Assembly (NCBI RefSeq): GCF_900116645.1
Contig: NZ_FPBO01000047.1
Coordinates: 1 to 57,977, forward strand
Reading direction: 5' to 3'
Length of the DNA: 57,977 nucleotides
Source: Pseudoduganella namucuonensis
GTDB taxonomy: Bacteria > Pseudomonadota > Gammaproteobacteria > Burkholderiales > Burkholderiaceae_D
Shown: positions 24,815 through 33,820 of the stretch, in pieces
Layout: every line of letters starts with the position of its first letter
How positions within the stretch are numbered: the first letter of the stretch is position 1
Translations under genes and position numbers: made by a program
The notes under the pieces: model-generated
What the model was told of the DNA's origin: nothing
The model's input: only the letters and a program-made list of their open reading frames with translations
Database searches by the model: none

Positions 24815-26980
24815 TTAAACTGAATCCATCGCCCGCGCTTGCGCGCCGGCGATTTGACTGGAGCTGCCGCGGGCCGGCAGCAGGATCTCGAAAGTGGTGC
24901 CGGCGAAGGTGCTGCCCGCGGTCCCGCTACGGCAGGTGATCATGCCGTTCAATTTCTTGACCAGGCTGTGGACGATGGACAGTCCCAGGCCGTGGTGCTG
25001 CCCCTCCTTGCTGCTGCGGACGGGCGTGAACAGGTTGGCCAGCACCTCGGTCGACAGGCCGGGGCCGTTGTCGCTGACCACCAGTTCCAGGTACAGGCGG
25101 CGCTCGCGGTTCACGTGGCCGCGGTTGGAGATCTCGATCCGGCCGCCGCCGGGCAGCGCCTCGACCGCGTTCTTGATCAGGTTGACCAGGATCTGCTTGA
25201 GGATGTCGGCGTCGCCGTCGATCTCGGCCGGCCCGTCCTGCATGCGCACCAGGATCTGCACCGAGGCCGGCACGAAGTCGGTGGCGCGGAACAGGCGCAG
25301 CACGTCGTCCACCACGCGGCCCACGTCGGTGACGCGGGTGGCCTCGGTGGGCTGCAGGTCGGCCAGGCCGTTGATCAACTGGCCGACCCGGTCGATCTCC
25401 TCGTTCAGGATGGACATCTCGCCCACCACCGGTTCGCGCCGCGCCAGCTTGTGGTCCAGCACGGACAGGTAGTTCTTGATGATGGACAGCGGGTTGTTCA
25501 CCTCGTGCACCACGCGGCGCGAGGCCTCGCGGTATTCCTCGGCCACGTGGGCGATCTGGCGCCGCGCGTGTCCGCGCTCGCTGATGGCCGTCTCCAGCGC
25601 GGCGGCGGCCTGGTTGCCGAAGGCCTGCAGGAAGCGTTCGCGCTTCTGGTGCGAGGGCAGCTGCCACGCGGCGGCGGCGCCCACCAGCACGCCCAGGCAG
25701 CGCTGCCCGGCCACCAGCGGCAGGCACACCAGGGCGTCGCTGCCGAGGATGCGGAACAGCTGCTCCTCGGCGATGCCGCCCTGCGCGCCGCGGGTCAGGA
25801 AGGCCGGTTTGCGCCCGCGCGCCGCGTCGGCGATGGCGCCGCCCTTGGCCAGCGGGATGGAGAATTCGGACAGCCGCTGCTGCTGCTCGCCCGCCGCCAC
25901 GCCGACCAGCGCGTGGCCGGTGGGGTTTTCCAGCAGCACCGCGGTGTTGTCGAAGCCGAACAGGATGCGCGCCGAGCGCGTCATCGCCTCCAGCATGCCG
26001 GTCTCGCCCTGCTGGCGCGCGAAGGTCTGGCCCATTTCGGACACCAGCACCATGTTGCGCACCTCCTCGGACAGGCGCTGCTGCACCGGGTCCGGCGGCG
26101 GCATGCTGGCCGGTGGCGCGACGATGTCGTCGGCGCCGGCCAGCTCGATGCCGAGGTAGGCCGCCGCCTTCTCCACCTGGCGCGCGGCCGCCTGCGCGAT
26201 CACGTGCAGCGCGTCGTCGTCCAGGCTGCTCAGGCCGGAACCGATGGCGATGGCCTCGTCCTCCTCGTGCGTCGTCATCAGGTGCGCCAGGCGCACGATG
26301 CGGATCAGCGGATGGGCCGACTCCAGGCGCGCCACCGGCTCGTGGTGGTACAGCACGCTGTCGGCCAGGAAGGAGTCCAGGTTCCAGCGCTCGATCAGCC
26401 AGGCGCCCGCCTCCGAGTGCGTGATCTGCAGCGTGCGCTGCTCGACGGCGCACAGGTCCTCGTCGTCGCGCGCGGTGAAGTTGAAGGCGTATTCCTTGGG
26501 CGCGGTGGCCAGCAGCGCCAGGCGGCCCACGTTGTGCAGCAGGCCGGCCAGGTAGGCCTCCTCCACGTGCGGGTAGTCGGTCTGCTTGGCGATGTCGCGC
26601 GCGATGACGGCCGTGGTCAGCGAGTCGCGCCAGAAGGCGCGCAGGTCGGTGCTGCCGGAGTGGGGGAAGCTGTTGAAGGTCTGGAACACCGATTCGCTGA
26701 TGACCAGCGTCTTGATCATGTCCGTGCCCAGCGAGACCAGCGACTGTTCCAGTCCCACGGCGCGGTTGTTGCGGTGATACGCGGAGCTGTTGGCGACCGA
26801 CAGGATCTTGCTGGTCATGCCGGCGTCCTTGGCGATCAGCGCGGCCAGCTCCGGCATGCCGGCGTCGTCAGCCTGCAAGTGCTCTATCAACTTGATCAAT
26901 ATCTGCGGCATGGCCGGCAGACGGGCAATCAGCAGGCGATTGCGGATGTCATGGTCTGATTGATGCATCGTATCAAGCAT
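24815..26980 (-). CDS. HDOD-GAF histidine kinase
   Basis: A 721-residue soluble sensor kinase. An HDOD domain fills about residues 10-215 (LPAMPQILIKLIEHLQADDA, LSVANSSAYHRNNRAVGLEQ, LAGLLHNVGRLAL). A GAF domain spans about 315-480. The kinase core has the H-box RRVVHEVNNPLSIIKN with the phosphorylated histidine near residue 495, the N-box QILVNLIKNAVEAL, and the ATP-lid motifs VVSDNGPGL and GLGLSIVHSLVKKL. No membrane span. HDOD-linked kinases are known in bacterial signalling and often act on c-di-GMP or motility. It is first in an operon with its likely partner response regulator (7-base gap) and the Sel1 protein. The ATG at 26980 and one four codons later are both possible. Confidence 0.92.
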   Translation of the reverse strand: MLDTMHQSDHDIRNRLLIARLPAMPQILIKLIEHLQADDAGMPELAALIAKDAGMTSKILSVANSSAYHRNNRAVGLEQSLVSLGTDMIKTLVISESVFQTFNSFPHSGSTDLRAFWRDSLTTAVIARDIAKQTDYPHVEEAYLAGLLHNVGRLALLATAPKEYAFNFTARDDEDLCAVEQRTLQITHSEAGAWLIERWNLDSFLADSVLYHHEPVARLESAHPLIRIVRLAHLMTTHEEDEAIAIGSGLSSLDDDALHVIAQAAARQVEKAAAYLGIELAGADDIVAPPASMPPPDPVQQRLSEEVRNMVLVSEMGQTFARQQGETGMLEAMTRSARILFGFDNTAVLLENPTGHALVGVAAGEQQQRLSEFSIPLAKGGAIADAARGRKPAFLTRGAQGGIAEEQLFRILGSDALVCLPLVAGQRCLGVLVGAAAAWQLPSHQKRERFLQAFGNQAAAALETAISERGHARRQIAHVAEEYREASRRVVHEVNNPLSIIKNYLSVLDHKLARREPVVGEMSILNEEIDRVGQLINGLADLQPTEATRVTDVGRVVDDVLRLFRATDFVPASVQILVRMQDGPAEIDGDADILKQILVNLIKNAVEALPGGGRIEISNRGHVNRERRLYLELVVSDNGPGLSTEVLANLFTPVRSSKEGQHHGLGLSIVHSLVKKLNGMITCRSGTAGSTFAGTTFEILLPARGSSSQIAGAQARAMDSV

Positions 26981-27162
26981 TGCCGCTAAAGGACGTCGTC
27001 AAAAAAGAAGTGGCGCCCAACGGCAAAGGCTCCACAGATGGGTTGCTGGCTAGATGATTCCATACGGAAACATTCAACGCAAGAAGTTATAGTAGCATAA
27101 CCAACTTCCGTGACTTATCTGCAAGGGATATGGCGCTAAATATTTTTTCAAAGTTGCCGTTA

Positions 27163-28440
27163 TCACCCCGCCGGGTGGCGTAGTAGCATGCGCCGGTATA
27201 CGCGCGACGTCAACCACAATGCCAGCGCCAGCATGGTAAACGCCAGCTGACCGTAGGCCAGCCACAACACCGAATGCCCCAGCGCCGGGGCGATGGCGCC
27301 GGCCACCACCGCGCCCAGCAGCGTGACCGAAAACGACTGGCAGGAGGCGGCCGTGCCGCGCAGGTGCGGGAACAGGTCCAGCCCCAGCAGGGTGGCCGCC
27401 GGGCCCACCACCGACATCCCGAAGGAATAGAAGAACAGCGGCGCCACGGTCCACGGCAGCGCCGGCGCGTGCAGCAGGTGGAAGGCCACGTTGCAGCCGG
27501 CCGCCGCCAGCATGAAGCCGAAGCCGACGCCGATCTGGCGCGCGAAGCTGATCTTGCCGGCGATGCGGTTGGCCGCCAGCGCGCCCAGGAAGATGCCGGC
27601 CACGGCGGGGATGAACAGCCACCCGAACTGGTCCGGCCCGAGGTGCAGCTGGTTCGGCAGCATCTCCGGCGCGGCGGTGATGAACACGAACAGGCCGGCG
27701 AAATTGAGCGCCACCACGCCGGACTTCATGTGGAACAGCGGCGAGCGCAGGATGCTGCCGTAATTCCGCGCCAGGAACTTCGGATTGAAGGGCTGGCGCT
27801 TGTGCGGCGGCAGCGTCTCCGGCAGGCGCCGGTAGCAGACGATGAACAGCAGCACGGTGTAGACGAACAGGAACAGGAAGATGGCGCGCCAGTCCAGGTG
27901 CTTGACGATCATCCCGCCCAGCACCGGCGCGACGGCGGGCGCGATGGCGAAGATCATCGTCACCATCGACAGCAACCGGGCCGCCTGCGCGTCCGCGTAC
28001 AGGTCGCGGATGATGGCGCGCCCCACCACCACCCCGGCACCGGCGGACACCCCCTGCAGCACACGGAAGAACCACAGGTAGTGCACCGAGCTGGCCGCCG
28101 CGCAGCCCATGGTGCCGATGGCGAACAGCACCAGCGACACCAGCACCACATTGCGGCGCCCGAACGCGTCGGACAGCGCGCCGTGCCACAGCACCATGGC
28201 GGCGAAGGCCAGCATGTAGGCGGTCAGCGTTTGCTGGACCTCGATCGGGGTGGCGTGCAGGCTGGCCTGGATGTTGGGGAAGGCCGGCAGGTAGGCGTCG
28301 ATGGAGAACGGCCCCAGCATGGACAGCGAGGCCAGCACGCAGGCCAGCGCGAAGCGCGGCAGGGGCTTCTTGTGGCTGGGTTCGGGCGGCGGGACGGCGA
28401 CGTCGTCGGACGGCAGGTGGGCCGGTGTGTCTGGGAGCAT
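27163..28440 (-). CDS. Bcr/CflA-family multidrug efflux transporter (MFS)
   Basis: A 425-residue inner-membrane protein with 12 predicted spans. It carries the drug:H+ antiporter-1 signatures: GPFSIDAYLPAFPNIQ in TM1, GALSDAFGRRNVVL (motif A) after TM2, RVLQGVSAGAGVVVGRAIIR (motif B), and APAVAPVLGGMI (motif C) in TM5. These place it with Bcr/CflA transporters, known to export bicyclomycin, chloramphenicol or other compounds; the substrate here is unknown. Residues 1-25 are a Pro-rich cytoplasmic tail. It lies 66 bases after the methyltransferase gene on the same strand, with G/C-rich sequence between. Confidence 0.9.
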   Translation of the reverse strand: MLPDTPAHLPSDDVAVPPPEPSHKKPLPRFALACVLASLSMLGPFSIDAYLPAFPNIQASLHATPIEVQQTLTAYMLAFAAMVLWHGALSDAFGRRNVVLVSLVLFAIGTMGCAAASSVHYLWFFRVLQGVSAGAGVVVGRAIIRDLYADAQAARLLSMVTMIFAIAPAVAPVLGGMIVKHLDWRAIFLFLFVYTVLLFIVCYRRLPETLPPHKRQPFNPKFLARNYGSILRSPLFHMKSGVVALNFAGLFVFITAAPEMLPNQLHLGPDQFGWLFIPAVAGIFLGALAANRIAGKISFARQIGVGFGFMLAAAGCNVAFHLLHAPALPWTVAPLFFYSFGMSVVGPAATLLGLDLFPHLRGTAASCQSFSVTLLGAVVAGAIAPALGHSVLWLAYGQLAFTMLALALWLTSRVYRRMLLRHPAG

Positions 28441-28506
28441 GCGGATTCCTGGTGAGCCCCGCCCCTTCCCCCGCGTGGCGGAGGGCGGCGCGGGGGATGG
28501 TGACGC

Positions 28507-29712
28507 TTATTCCGCCTTGGGCTTGGCTTCTTCGCGGCGGTTGTAGCCGGCCACCATGTCGAAGCGGAACAGGCGGCATTCCAGCGCGCCGTTGAAGAAC
28601 GGCGTCTTGCGCGCCTCCTTCAGGCGCAGCAGCTTGGGCAGGCCCAAGTCCGCCGTGAACAGGAACACGGTCCAGCCGGCGAAACGCTGCTTGAGCGTGG
28701 TGCCGAAGGCCGAGTAGAAGGACTTGGCCAGGTCGTCCTCGGGCAAGGTGCTGTCGCCGCGCACGCCGATACGCTCGCCGTACGGCGGATTGGTCAGCAT
28801 GACGCCCGGCGCGGCGGCCGGCGCCTGCACCTGCTGCGCCTCGATCTGCTTGAGCGGCACCTCGAACATGATGCCGGCGCAGCGCAGGTTGTGGCGCGTC
28901 ATGGCCACCATGTCGCCGGAGATGTCGGAGCCGAAGATGGTGGGCTCGGACGGCAGCGGATTGGGCTTGATCGAGGTCTTCATGTCCAGCCACGGCGTCG
29001 GATCGAAGTCGTGGAACTTCTCGAAGGCGAACTGGCGGCGCGCGCCGGGCGGGATGCCCTGCACCATCTGCGCCGCCTCGCACAGGATGGTGCCCGAGCC
29101 GCACATCGGGTCGAACAGCGGCGTGCCCGGCTTCCAGCCCGAGACGCGCAGCAGGCCGGCGGCCAGGTTCTCGCGCAGCGGCGCGTCGCCGGTCTCGTCG
29201 CGCCAGCCGCGCTTGAACAGCGCCTCGCCGGAGGTGTCCAGGTAGACGATGTACTGGTGCGCGTCCAGGAAGCCGACGATGCGCATGTCCGGCTCGCGCG
29301 TGTTCACCGACGGGCGCTTGCTGTACAGGTCGCGGAAGCGGTCACAGATCGCGTCCTTGATCTTCAGCGTGGTGAACTCCAGGCTTTTCAGCGGGGATTT
29401 CACGGCGGTGACGTCGACGCGGATGGTGTGGTCGTAGCCGAACCATTCCTCCCATGGCTGCGCCAGGGTCAGGTCGTAGATGTCGTTCTCGTTCTTGTAG
29501 CCACCGGCGGCCATGCGCATCAGCACGCGCGAGGCGATGCGCGAGTGCAGGTTGACCCGGTAGGAGTCCTCCAGGGCGCCGGAGCAATGCACGCCGCCGG
29601 GAACCTGGTTGTGGACCTTCAGGGTGCTGCCGGGCAGCAGGGCGATTTCGCCCAGTTCTTCGGCCAAAGCCGCTTCCATGCCGCGCGGGCATGGGCAAAA
29701 ATAGGATGCCAT
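28507..29712 (-). CDS. THUMP-domain class I RNA methyltransferase (RlmL/YpsC-like)
   Basis: A 401-residue protein. Residues 1-60 are a ferredoxin-like start (FCPCPRGMEAALAEELGEI), about 60-160 a THUMP RNA-binding domain (ending IVGFLDAHQYIVYLDTSGEA and LFKRGWR), and the rest a Rossmann methyltransferase with the SAM motif FDPMCGSGTILCEAA, GSDISGDMV and the catalytic NPPYGER motif of N2-guanine methylation. This matches the single-domain RlmL-type enzymes that methylate 23S rRNA guanine (m2G2445 in E. coli), without the RlmK half. Exact target not provable here. The last residues are Lys/Glu/Arg-rich. Confidence 0.9.
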   Translation of the reverse strand: MASYFCPCPRGMEAALAEELGEIALLPGSTLKVHNQVPGGVHCSGALEDSYRVNLHSRIASRVLMRMAAGGYKNENDIYDLTLAQPWEEWFGYDHTIRVDVTAVKSPLKSLEFTTLKIKDAICDRFRDLYSKRPSVNTREPDMRIVGFLDAHQYIVYLDTSGEALFKRGWRDETGDAPLRENLAAGLLRVSGWKPGTPLFDPMCGSGTILCEAAQMVQGIPPGARRQFAFEKFHDFDPTPWLDMKTSIKPNPLPSEPTIFGSDISGDMVAMTRHNLRCAGIMFEVPLKQIEAQQVQAPAAAPGVMLTNPPYGERIGVRGDSTLPEDDLAKSFYSAFGTTLKQRFAGWTVFLFTADLGLPKLLRLKEARKTPFFNGALECRLFRFDMVAGYNRREEAKPKAE

Positions 29713-29742
29713 AGGAGTACCTTTTATCCGTTAAAAACTTAA

Positions 29743-29804
29743 AACCAGATGCAGAATCCGGGGTCAGACCCCACGGGGTCTGACCCCAGCGTTTGCCTCT
29801 GGTT
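29743..29804. repeat. GGGGTCAG palindromic element 1
   Basis: Inner arms GGGGTCAGACCCC and its complement GGGGTCTGACCCC (29760-29787) are two bases apart, and outer arms AACCAGATGCA (29743-29753) and TGCCTCTGGTT (29794-29804) pair with one mismatch. The same arrangement recurs at 32147-32208. It sits between the methyltransferase and the isomerase gene, ending 2 bases from the latter's stop codon. It looks like a REP-type intergenic element. Confidence 0.85.
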
Positions 29805-29805
29805 C

Positions 29806-30408
29806 TTATCGCGACATGGCCCGCTCGAGGAAATCGAGCCGGTCCTGTCCCCAGAAACTTTCACCTTCGTAGATGTACCAGGGCGAGCCGAAAACGCTGG
29901 CCGCGTTGGCGTCGTCCGTGTTGCGGTCATACTCGGCCTGCACGCCGGCCGTCCGCGACGCCGCCAGCAGCGCCTTGCCATCGAGCTCGCAGCCGTTGGC
30001 CAGTTGCGCCAGCGTGTCGTCGTCGCCGATGTTGCGCTCCTCGGCCCACAAGCCGCGCATGACGGCTTGCGACAGGTTCAGCGCCGCTTCCACGCCATGC
30101 GCCAGGCGCGCGGCGATGATCAGTTTGGCCGCCGCGTCGGGCGACACCGGGAAAAACCTCGGCTGCAGGTTCAGCGGCACGCCGAGGAAGGCCGACCAGC
30201 GCGCCAGTTCCGTCAGGCGGTAGGCCTGGCGCTGCGGCGCGCGCTTGGCCAGCGGCAGGCCGCCGGACGCGCCGAACACCCGGCCCAGGTCGCACGGGCG
30301 GATGTCCACCTGCGCGCCCTTGGCCTTGGCCAGCGCCACGAAACGCTCATGCCCCAGGTAGGCCCAGGGGGAGTGCGGCGCGAAATAGTATAGGCAGACT
30401 TTGCTCAT
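29806..30408 (-). CDS. 2-hydroxychromene-2-carboxylate isomerase-like DsbA-fold protein
   Basis: A 200-residue protein of the kappa-GST/DsbA fold. The N-terminus YYFAPHSPWAYLGHERF carries the S-P-x-x-Y/W-x-G pattern of 2-hydroxychromene-2-carboxylate isomerases (the conserved Ser replaces the DsbA cysteine) and residues VFGSPWYIYEGESFWGQDRL give the family C-terminal motif with its cis-Pro. These enzymes use glutathione in naphthalene catabolism, but most genomic copies lie outside such pathways, as here, and their substrate is unknown. Soluble, no signal peptide. It ends just before hemJ on the same strand. Confidence 0.85.
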   Translation of the reverse strand: MSKVCLYYFAPHSPWAYLGHERFVALAKAKGAQVDIRPCDLGRVFGASGGLPLAKRAPQRQAYRLTELARWSAFLGVPLNLQPRFFPVSPDAAAKLIIAARLAHGVEAALNLSQAVMRGLWAEERNIGDDDTLAQLANGCELDGKALLAASRTAGVQAEYDRNTDDANAASVFGSPWYIYEGESFWGQDRLDFLERAMSR

Positions 30409-30409
30409 A

Positions 30410-30841
30410 TCAGAATGGCTTGACGACGACCAGGATGACGATGGCGACCAGCAGGAACACCGGCGCCTCGTTGAACCAGCGGAACCAGGTGTGGCTGCGC
30501 TGGTTCACGCCGCGCTCGAACTTCTTCAGCACGCCGCCGCAGGCGTGCGAATAACCGATCGCCAGGAACACCAGCGCCAGCTTGGCGTGCAGCCAGCCCG
30601 GCAGCTTGAAGCCGTACTGCATCCACGCCAGCCACAGGCCGAGCAGAACGGCCGGCACCGACAGCATCATCATGAAGCGGTACAGCTTGCGCGCCATCAG
30701 CAGCAGGCGCTCGGTGGTCACCCCGCCGCCATGCTCGCGCTCCTGCTCCATCGCCAGGTTCACGAAGATGCGCGGCAGGTAGAACATGCCGGAGAACCAG
30801 GACACGACGAAGACGATGTGGAACGCTTTTAGCCAGAGCAT
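30410..30841 (-). CDS. hemJ: HemJ-type protoporphyrinogen oxidase (CopD/UPF0093 family)
   Basis: A 143-residue membrane protein with four spans. MLWLKAFHIVFVVSWFSGMF at the N-terminus, LPRIFVNLA, and LHAKLALVFLAIGYSH in the middle match HemJ, including the conserved His in KAFHI and the Lys in HAKLA needed for heme binding in that family. It oxidises protoporphyrinogen IX in heme synthesis in bacteria lacking HemY or HemG. The ATG at 30841 starts in the family-typical place. The isomerase gene starts one base downstream. Confidence 0.9.
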   Translation of the reverse strand: MLWLKAFHIVFVVSWFSGMFYLPRIFVNLAMEQEREHGGGVTTERLLLMARKLYRFMMMLSVPAVLLGLWLAWMQYGFKLPGWLHAKLALVFLAIGYSHACGGVLKKFERGVNQRSHTWFRWFNEAPVFLLVAIVILVVVKPF

Positions 30842-30865
30842 GACTTTCCTTGTTTGTTCAGGCGG

Positions 30866-32131
30866 TTATTTCCGCACTTCGCCGTGGCCGAACACCACGT
30901 ATTTGAGCGACGTCAGGCCCTCCAGGCCGACCGGGCCGCGCGCGTGCAGCTTGTCGTTGGAGATGCCGATCTCCGCGCCCAGGCCGTACTCGAAGCCGTC
31001 GGCGAAACGGGTGGAGGCGTTCACCATCACGGAGGCCGAATCGACCTCGCGCAGGAAGCGCATGGCGTCCGTGTAGTCCTCGGTGACGATGGACTCGGTG
31101 TGCTTGGACGACCAGGTGTTGATATGGTCGATGGCCTGGTCCAGGCCGTCCACCACGCGCACGGCGAGGATGGCGGCCAGGTATTCGGTGGCCCAGTCCT
31201 CCTCGGTGGCGTGCGCCAGGTGGGGGTAGCCCTCCAGGATCTTGTGGGCTTCGGCGTCGGCGCGCAGCTCGACCTGCTTGGCGGCGTACAGCTTGGCCAG
31301 TTCCGGCAGCACGGTGGGCGCGATGGCGCGCGACACCAGCAGCGTCTCCATGGTGTTGCAGGTGCCGTAGCGGTGGCACTTGGCGTTGAAGGCGATGTCC
31401 AGCGCCTTTTGCGGGTCGGCCTTGGCGTCGATGTAGACGTGGCAGATGCCGTCCAGGTGCTTGATCATCGGCACGGTGGATTCCTCCATCAGGCGCGCGA
31501 TCAGGCCCTTGCCGCCGCGCGGGACGATCACGTCCACGTACTGCGGCATGGTGATCAGCGCGCCCACGGCGGCGCGGTCGGTGGTGTCGACCACTTGCAC
31601 GCCGTCGCCCGGCAGGCCGGCGCCGGCCAGTCCTTCCTTGACCAGTTTCGCCAGCGCGCGGTTGCAGTTGATGGCTTCCGAGCCGCCGCGCAGGATGGTG
31701 GCGTTGCCGCTCTTGATGCACAGGCCGGCCGCGTCCACCGTCACGTTCGGGCGGGCCTCGTAGATGATGCCGATCACGCCCAGCGGCACGCGCATCTGGC
31801 CGACCTGGATGCCGCTCGGGCGGAATTTCATGCCGCTGATTTCGCCTATCGGGTCCGGCAGCGCGACGATCTGGCGCAGGCCTTCGACCATGGTGGCGAT
31901 GGCGGAGTCGGACAGCGCCAGGCGGTCCAGCATGGCCGGGGCCAGGCCGTTGGCCGCCGCGGCGTCCAGGTCCAGCTTATTGGCGGCGCGCAGGGCGTCC
32001 GCCTCGCGTTCGATCGCGTCGGCGATCAGCGTCAGGGCGCGGTTGCGCTGCGCGCTGTCGGCGCGGGCCATGGCGCGCGACGCCACGCGCGCCTGCTTGC
32101 CCACTTGTTCCATGTACTGCTTGATGTCCAT
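30866..32131 (-). CDS. proA: Glutamate-5-semialdehyde dehydrogenase (gamma-glutamyl phosphate reductase)
   Basis: A 421-residue NADPH-dependent enzyme for the second step of proline synthesis. Core motifs are visible: GVIGIIYEARPNVTVDAAGL, SGNATILRGGSEAINCN, MPQYVDVIVPRGGKGLIA, the nucleophile cysteine in HRYGTCNTMETLLV, and STRFADGFEYGLGAEIGIS near the end. The ATG at 32131 gives the usual N-terminus (MDIKQYMEQVGKQAR); a further-upstream codon would start inside the palindromic element. proB is not in the window. Confidence 0.96.
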   Translation of the reverse strand: MDIKQYMEQVGKQARVASRAMARADSAQRNRALTLIADAIEREADALRAANKLDLDAAAANGLAPAMLDRLALSDSAIATMVEGLRQIVALPDPIGEISGMKFRPSGIQVGQMRVPLGVIGIIYEARPNVTVDAAGLCIKSGNATILRGGSEAINCNRALAKLVKEGLAGAGLPGDGVQVVDTTDRAAVGALITMPQYVDVIVPRGGKGLIARLMEESTVPMIKHLDGICHVYIDAKADPQKALDIAFNAKCHRYGTCNTMETLLVSRAIAPTVLPELAKLYAAKQVELRADAEAHKILEGYPHLAHATEEDWATEYLAAILAVRVVDGLDQAIDHINTWSSKHTESIVTEDYTDAMRFLREVDSASVMVNASTRFADGFEYGLGAEIGISNDKLHARGPVGLEGLTSLKYVVFGHGEVRK

Positions 32132-32146
32132 TTTTTTGTCCTTTAG

Positions 32147-32208
32147 AACCAGAGGCAAATGCCGGGGTCAGACCCCAAGGGGTCTGACCCCAGGTTTTGC
32201 CGTTGGTT
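32147..32208. repeat. GGGGTCAG palindromic element 2
   Basis: Inner arms GGGGTCAGACCCC (32164-32176) and GGGGTCTGACCCC (32179-32191), spacer AA; outer arms AACCAGAGGCAAA (32147-32159) and TTTGCCGTTGGTT (32196-32208) pair with two mismatches. Same design and near-identical sequence as the element at 29743-29804. It fills the gap between proA and holA. Confidence 0.85.
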
Positions 32209-32210
32209 TA

Positions 32211-33227
32211 TCACCCGCGCGCCACCCTCAGCGCCAGCTGCAGCATTGCATCCCATGCGTCGCCGGCGTAGGCCTTGGCGCGCAGGCCTTTGATCATCTT
32301 GTCGATTTGCGCCGCCTGCCGCAGCGCGCTTTCCAGCACGGGCAGCGAGATGCGGCGCAGCGCCGGGTCCATCATGCGCTCGCGCGGCCCCCAGATGCGA
32401 TGCTCTTTCAGCAACGCGCCCAGCGGACGCCCCTGCGCCATCCCGGCCTTCAATTTTAGCAGCGTGCGGATTTCCTCGGAGACCGCCCATAAAACCAGCG
32501 GCAGCGCCTCGCCCTCGCCCTTGAGCCCCTCCAGCATCCGCACCAGCCGCGCGGGATCGCCGGACAGCATGGCCTCGCTGAGTTTGAACACGTCGTAGCG
32601 CGCCACGTTGAGCACGGCGTCGTGCACCTGCTCGTAGGTCAGCTTGCCCGCCTCGTGCAGCAGGCCCAGTTTCTGTATCTCTTGATGCGCCGCCAGCAGG
32701 TTGCCCTCGACGCGGTCGGCGATGAAGTCGATGCTCTGGCGGTCGGCGCCCTGGCCCTGCGCCGCCAGGCGCGAGCCGATCCAGCCCGGCAGCTGCGCGC
32801 GCTCGACGTTCGGGATGTCGATGTACACCGCCGCCTGCTGCAGCGCCGCCACCCAGGCCGCCTTCTGCGTCTGCCAGTCCAGCTTGGGCAGCGTGATCAG
32901 GGTCAGGTTGTCGGGGCTCAGGTCCTTCACGTAGTTCTGCAGCGCCGCGCCGCCGTCCTTGCCCGGCTTGCCGGTGGGGATGCGCAGCTCGATCAGCTTC
33001 TTGTCGCCGAACAGGGACAGCGCCTGGTTCGCCGCCAGCAGCTCGCCCCACTTGAAGCTGCGCTCCACGGTCAGCACGTCGCGCTCCGAATAGCCCTGGG
33101 CGCGCGCGGCGCGGCGGATCTTGTCGGCCGCCTCCAGCGCCAACAGGTGCTCGTCGCTGGTGATCACGTACAGCTGCGCCAGCGGCTTGGCCACGTGCCC
33201 GTCCAGCGCTTCCAGCCTCAATTGCAT
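32211..33227 (-). CDS. holA: DNA polymerase III delta subunit
   Basis: A 338-residue clamp-loader subunit that opens the beta clamp. The N-terminal AAA+-like domain carries the family pattern (LYVITSDEHLLALEAADKIR, then SFKWGELLAANQALSLFGDK KLIELRIP), residues about 140-210 the lid, and the C-terminal collar includes LWAVSEEIRTLLKLK and AYAGDAWDAMLQLAL. There is no Walker A, as expected for delta. The gene is in order leuS-lptE-holA-proA, a common betaproteobacterial cluster, with 4-base gaps. Confidence 0.95.
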   Translation of the reverse strand: MQLRLEALDGHVAKPLAQLYVITSDEHLLALEAADKIRRAARAQGYSERDVLTVERSFKWGELLAANQALSLFGDKKLIELRIPTGKPGKDGGAALQNYVKDLSPDNLTLITLPKLDWQTQKAAWVAALQQAAVYIDIPNVERAQLPGWIGSRLAAQGQGADRQSIDFIADRVEGNLLAAHQEIQKLGLLHEAGKLTYEQVHDAVLNVARYDVFKLSEAMLSGDPARLVRMLEGLKGEGEALPLVLWAVSEEIRTLLKLKAGMAQGRPLGALLKEHRIWGPRERMMDPALRRISLPVLESALRQAAQIDKMIKGLRAKAYAGDAWDAMLQLALRVARG

Positions 33228-33231
33228 GGTC

Positions 33232-33816
33232 TTATTCCTTGGGCGCGGACGCGGGAACGGCCGGCGCCAATGAGATCTGCGACACCGGCTTGATGGCGGC
33301 CATGCGGCGCATCATCTGCTGCACCAGGTCGGTCTGCATGTCCTTGTACAGCAGCGCCTCCTCCTGCTCCTTCGCCAGCAACTGGGTCTCGTTGAAGGTG
33401 ATGGGGCGGTTCAGCGTGATCTGCGTGGGCGCCAGCAGCTCGTTGCCGGTCTTGTCGCGCACGCGGAACACGATGTTGTAGGCCAGCAGATACTCGCGCA
33501 CGCGGCCATTGCTGTTCAGCGAGAGGATGGTCTTGCTGCGGGTGCGTTCCGGATCGGTCAGCACCTCGATCACGCCGTCGGCCTTGGCCGGGTCGTTGAC
33601 GACCTCGGTGCCGCCGTTGGCGCGGATGTTGCGCTTCAAGTCGATGGCCAGCGGCGACGACTCCGGCAGGCCCACGTACATGGACGGGAACGGCAGCGTG
33701 TACTGGCCGCCCGAGCCGCGCAGGTGGAAGCCGCAGGCGGACAGGGAGCCCGCCAGCGCGGCGGCCATCAGCAGCGTGGCCGCCGCCTTGCGTGTTTTGC
33801 CGGATGTCGTCGTCAT
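33232..33816 (-). CDS. lptE: LPS-assembly lipoprotein LptE
   Basis: A 194-residue outer-membrane lipoprotein that plugs and supports the LptD barrel during LPS insertion. Residues 1-28 are a signal peptide with lipobox LSAC, and GFHLRGS directly after the cysteine is the family hallmark. The rest is the LptE alpha/beta domain (PSMYVGLPESSPLAIDLKRN, VREYLLAYNIVFRVRD, ITLNRPITFNETQLLAKEQEE), ending in a Pro/Ala tail. It lies 4 bases after leuS and 4 before holA. Confidence 0.95.
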   Translation of the reverse strand: MTTTSGKTRKAAATLLMAAALAGSLSACGFHLRGSGGQYTLPFPSMYVGLPESSPLAIDLKRNIRANGGTEVVNDPAKADGVIEVLTDPERTRSKTILSLNSNGRVREYLLAYNIVFRVRDKTGNELLAPTQITLNRPITFNETQLLAKEQEEALLYKDMQTDLVQQMMRRMAAIKPVSQISLAPAVPASAPKE

Positions 33817-33820
33817 CTGC

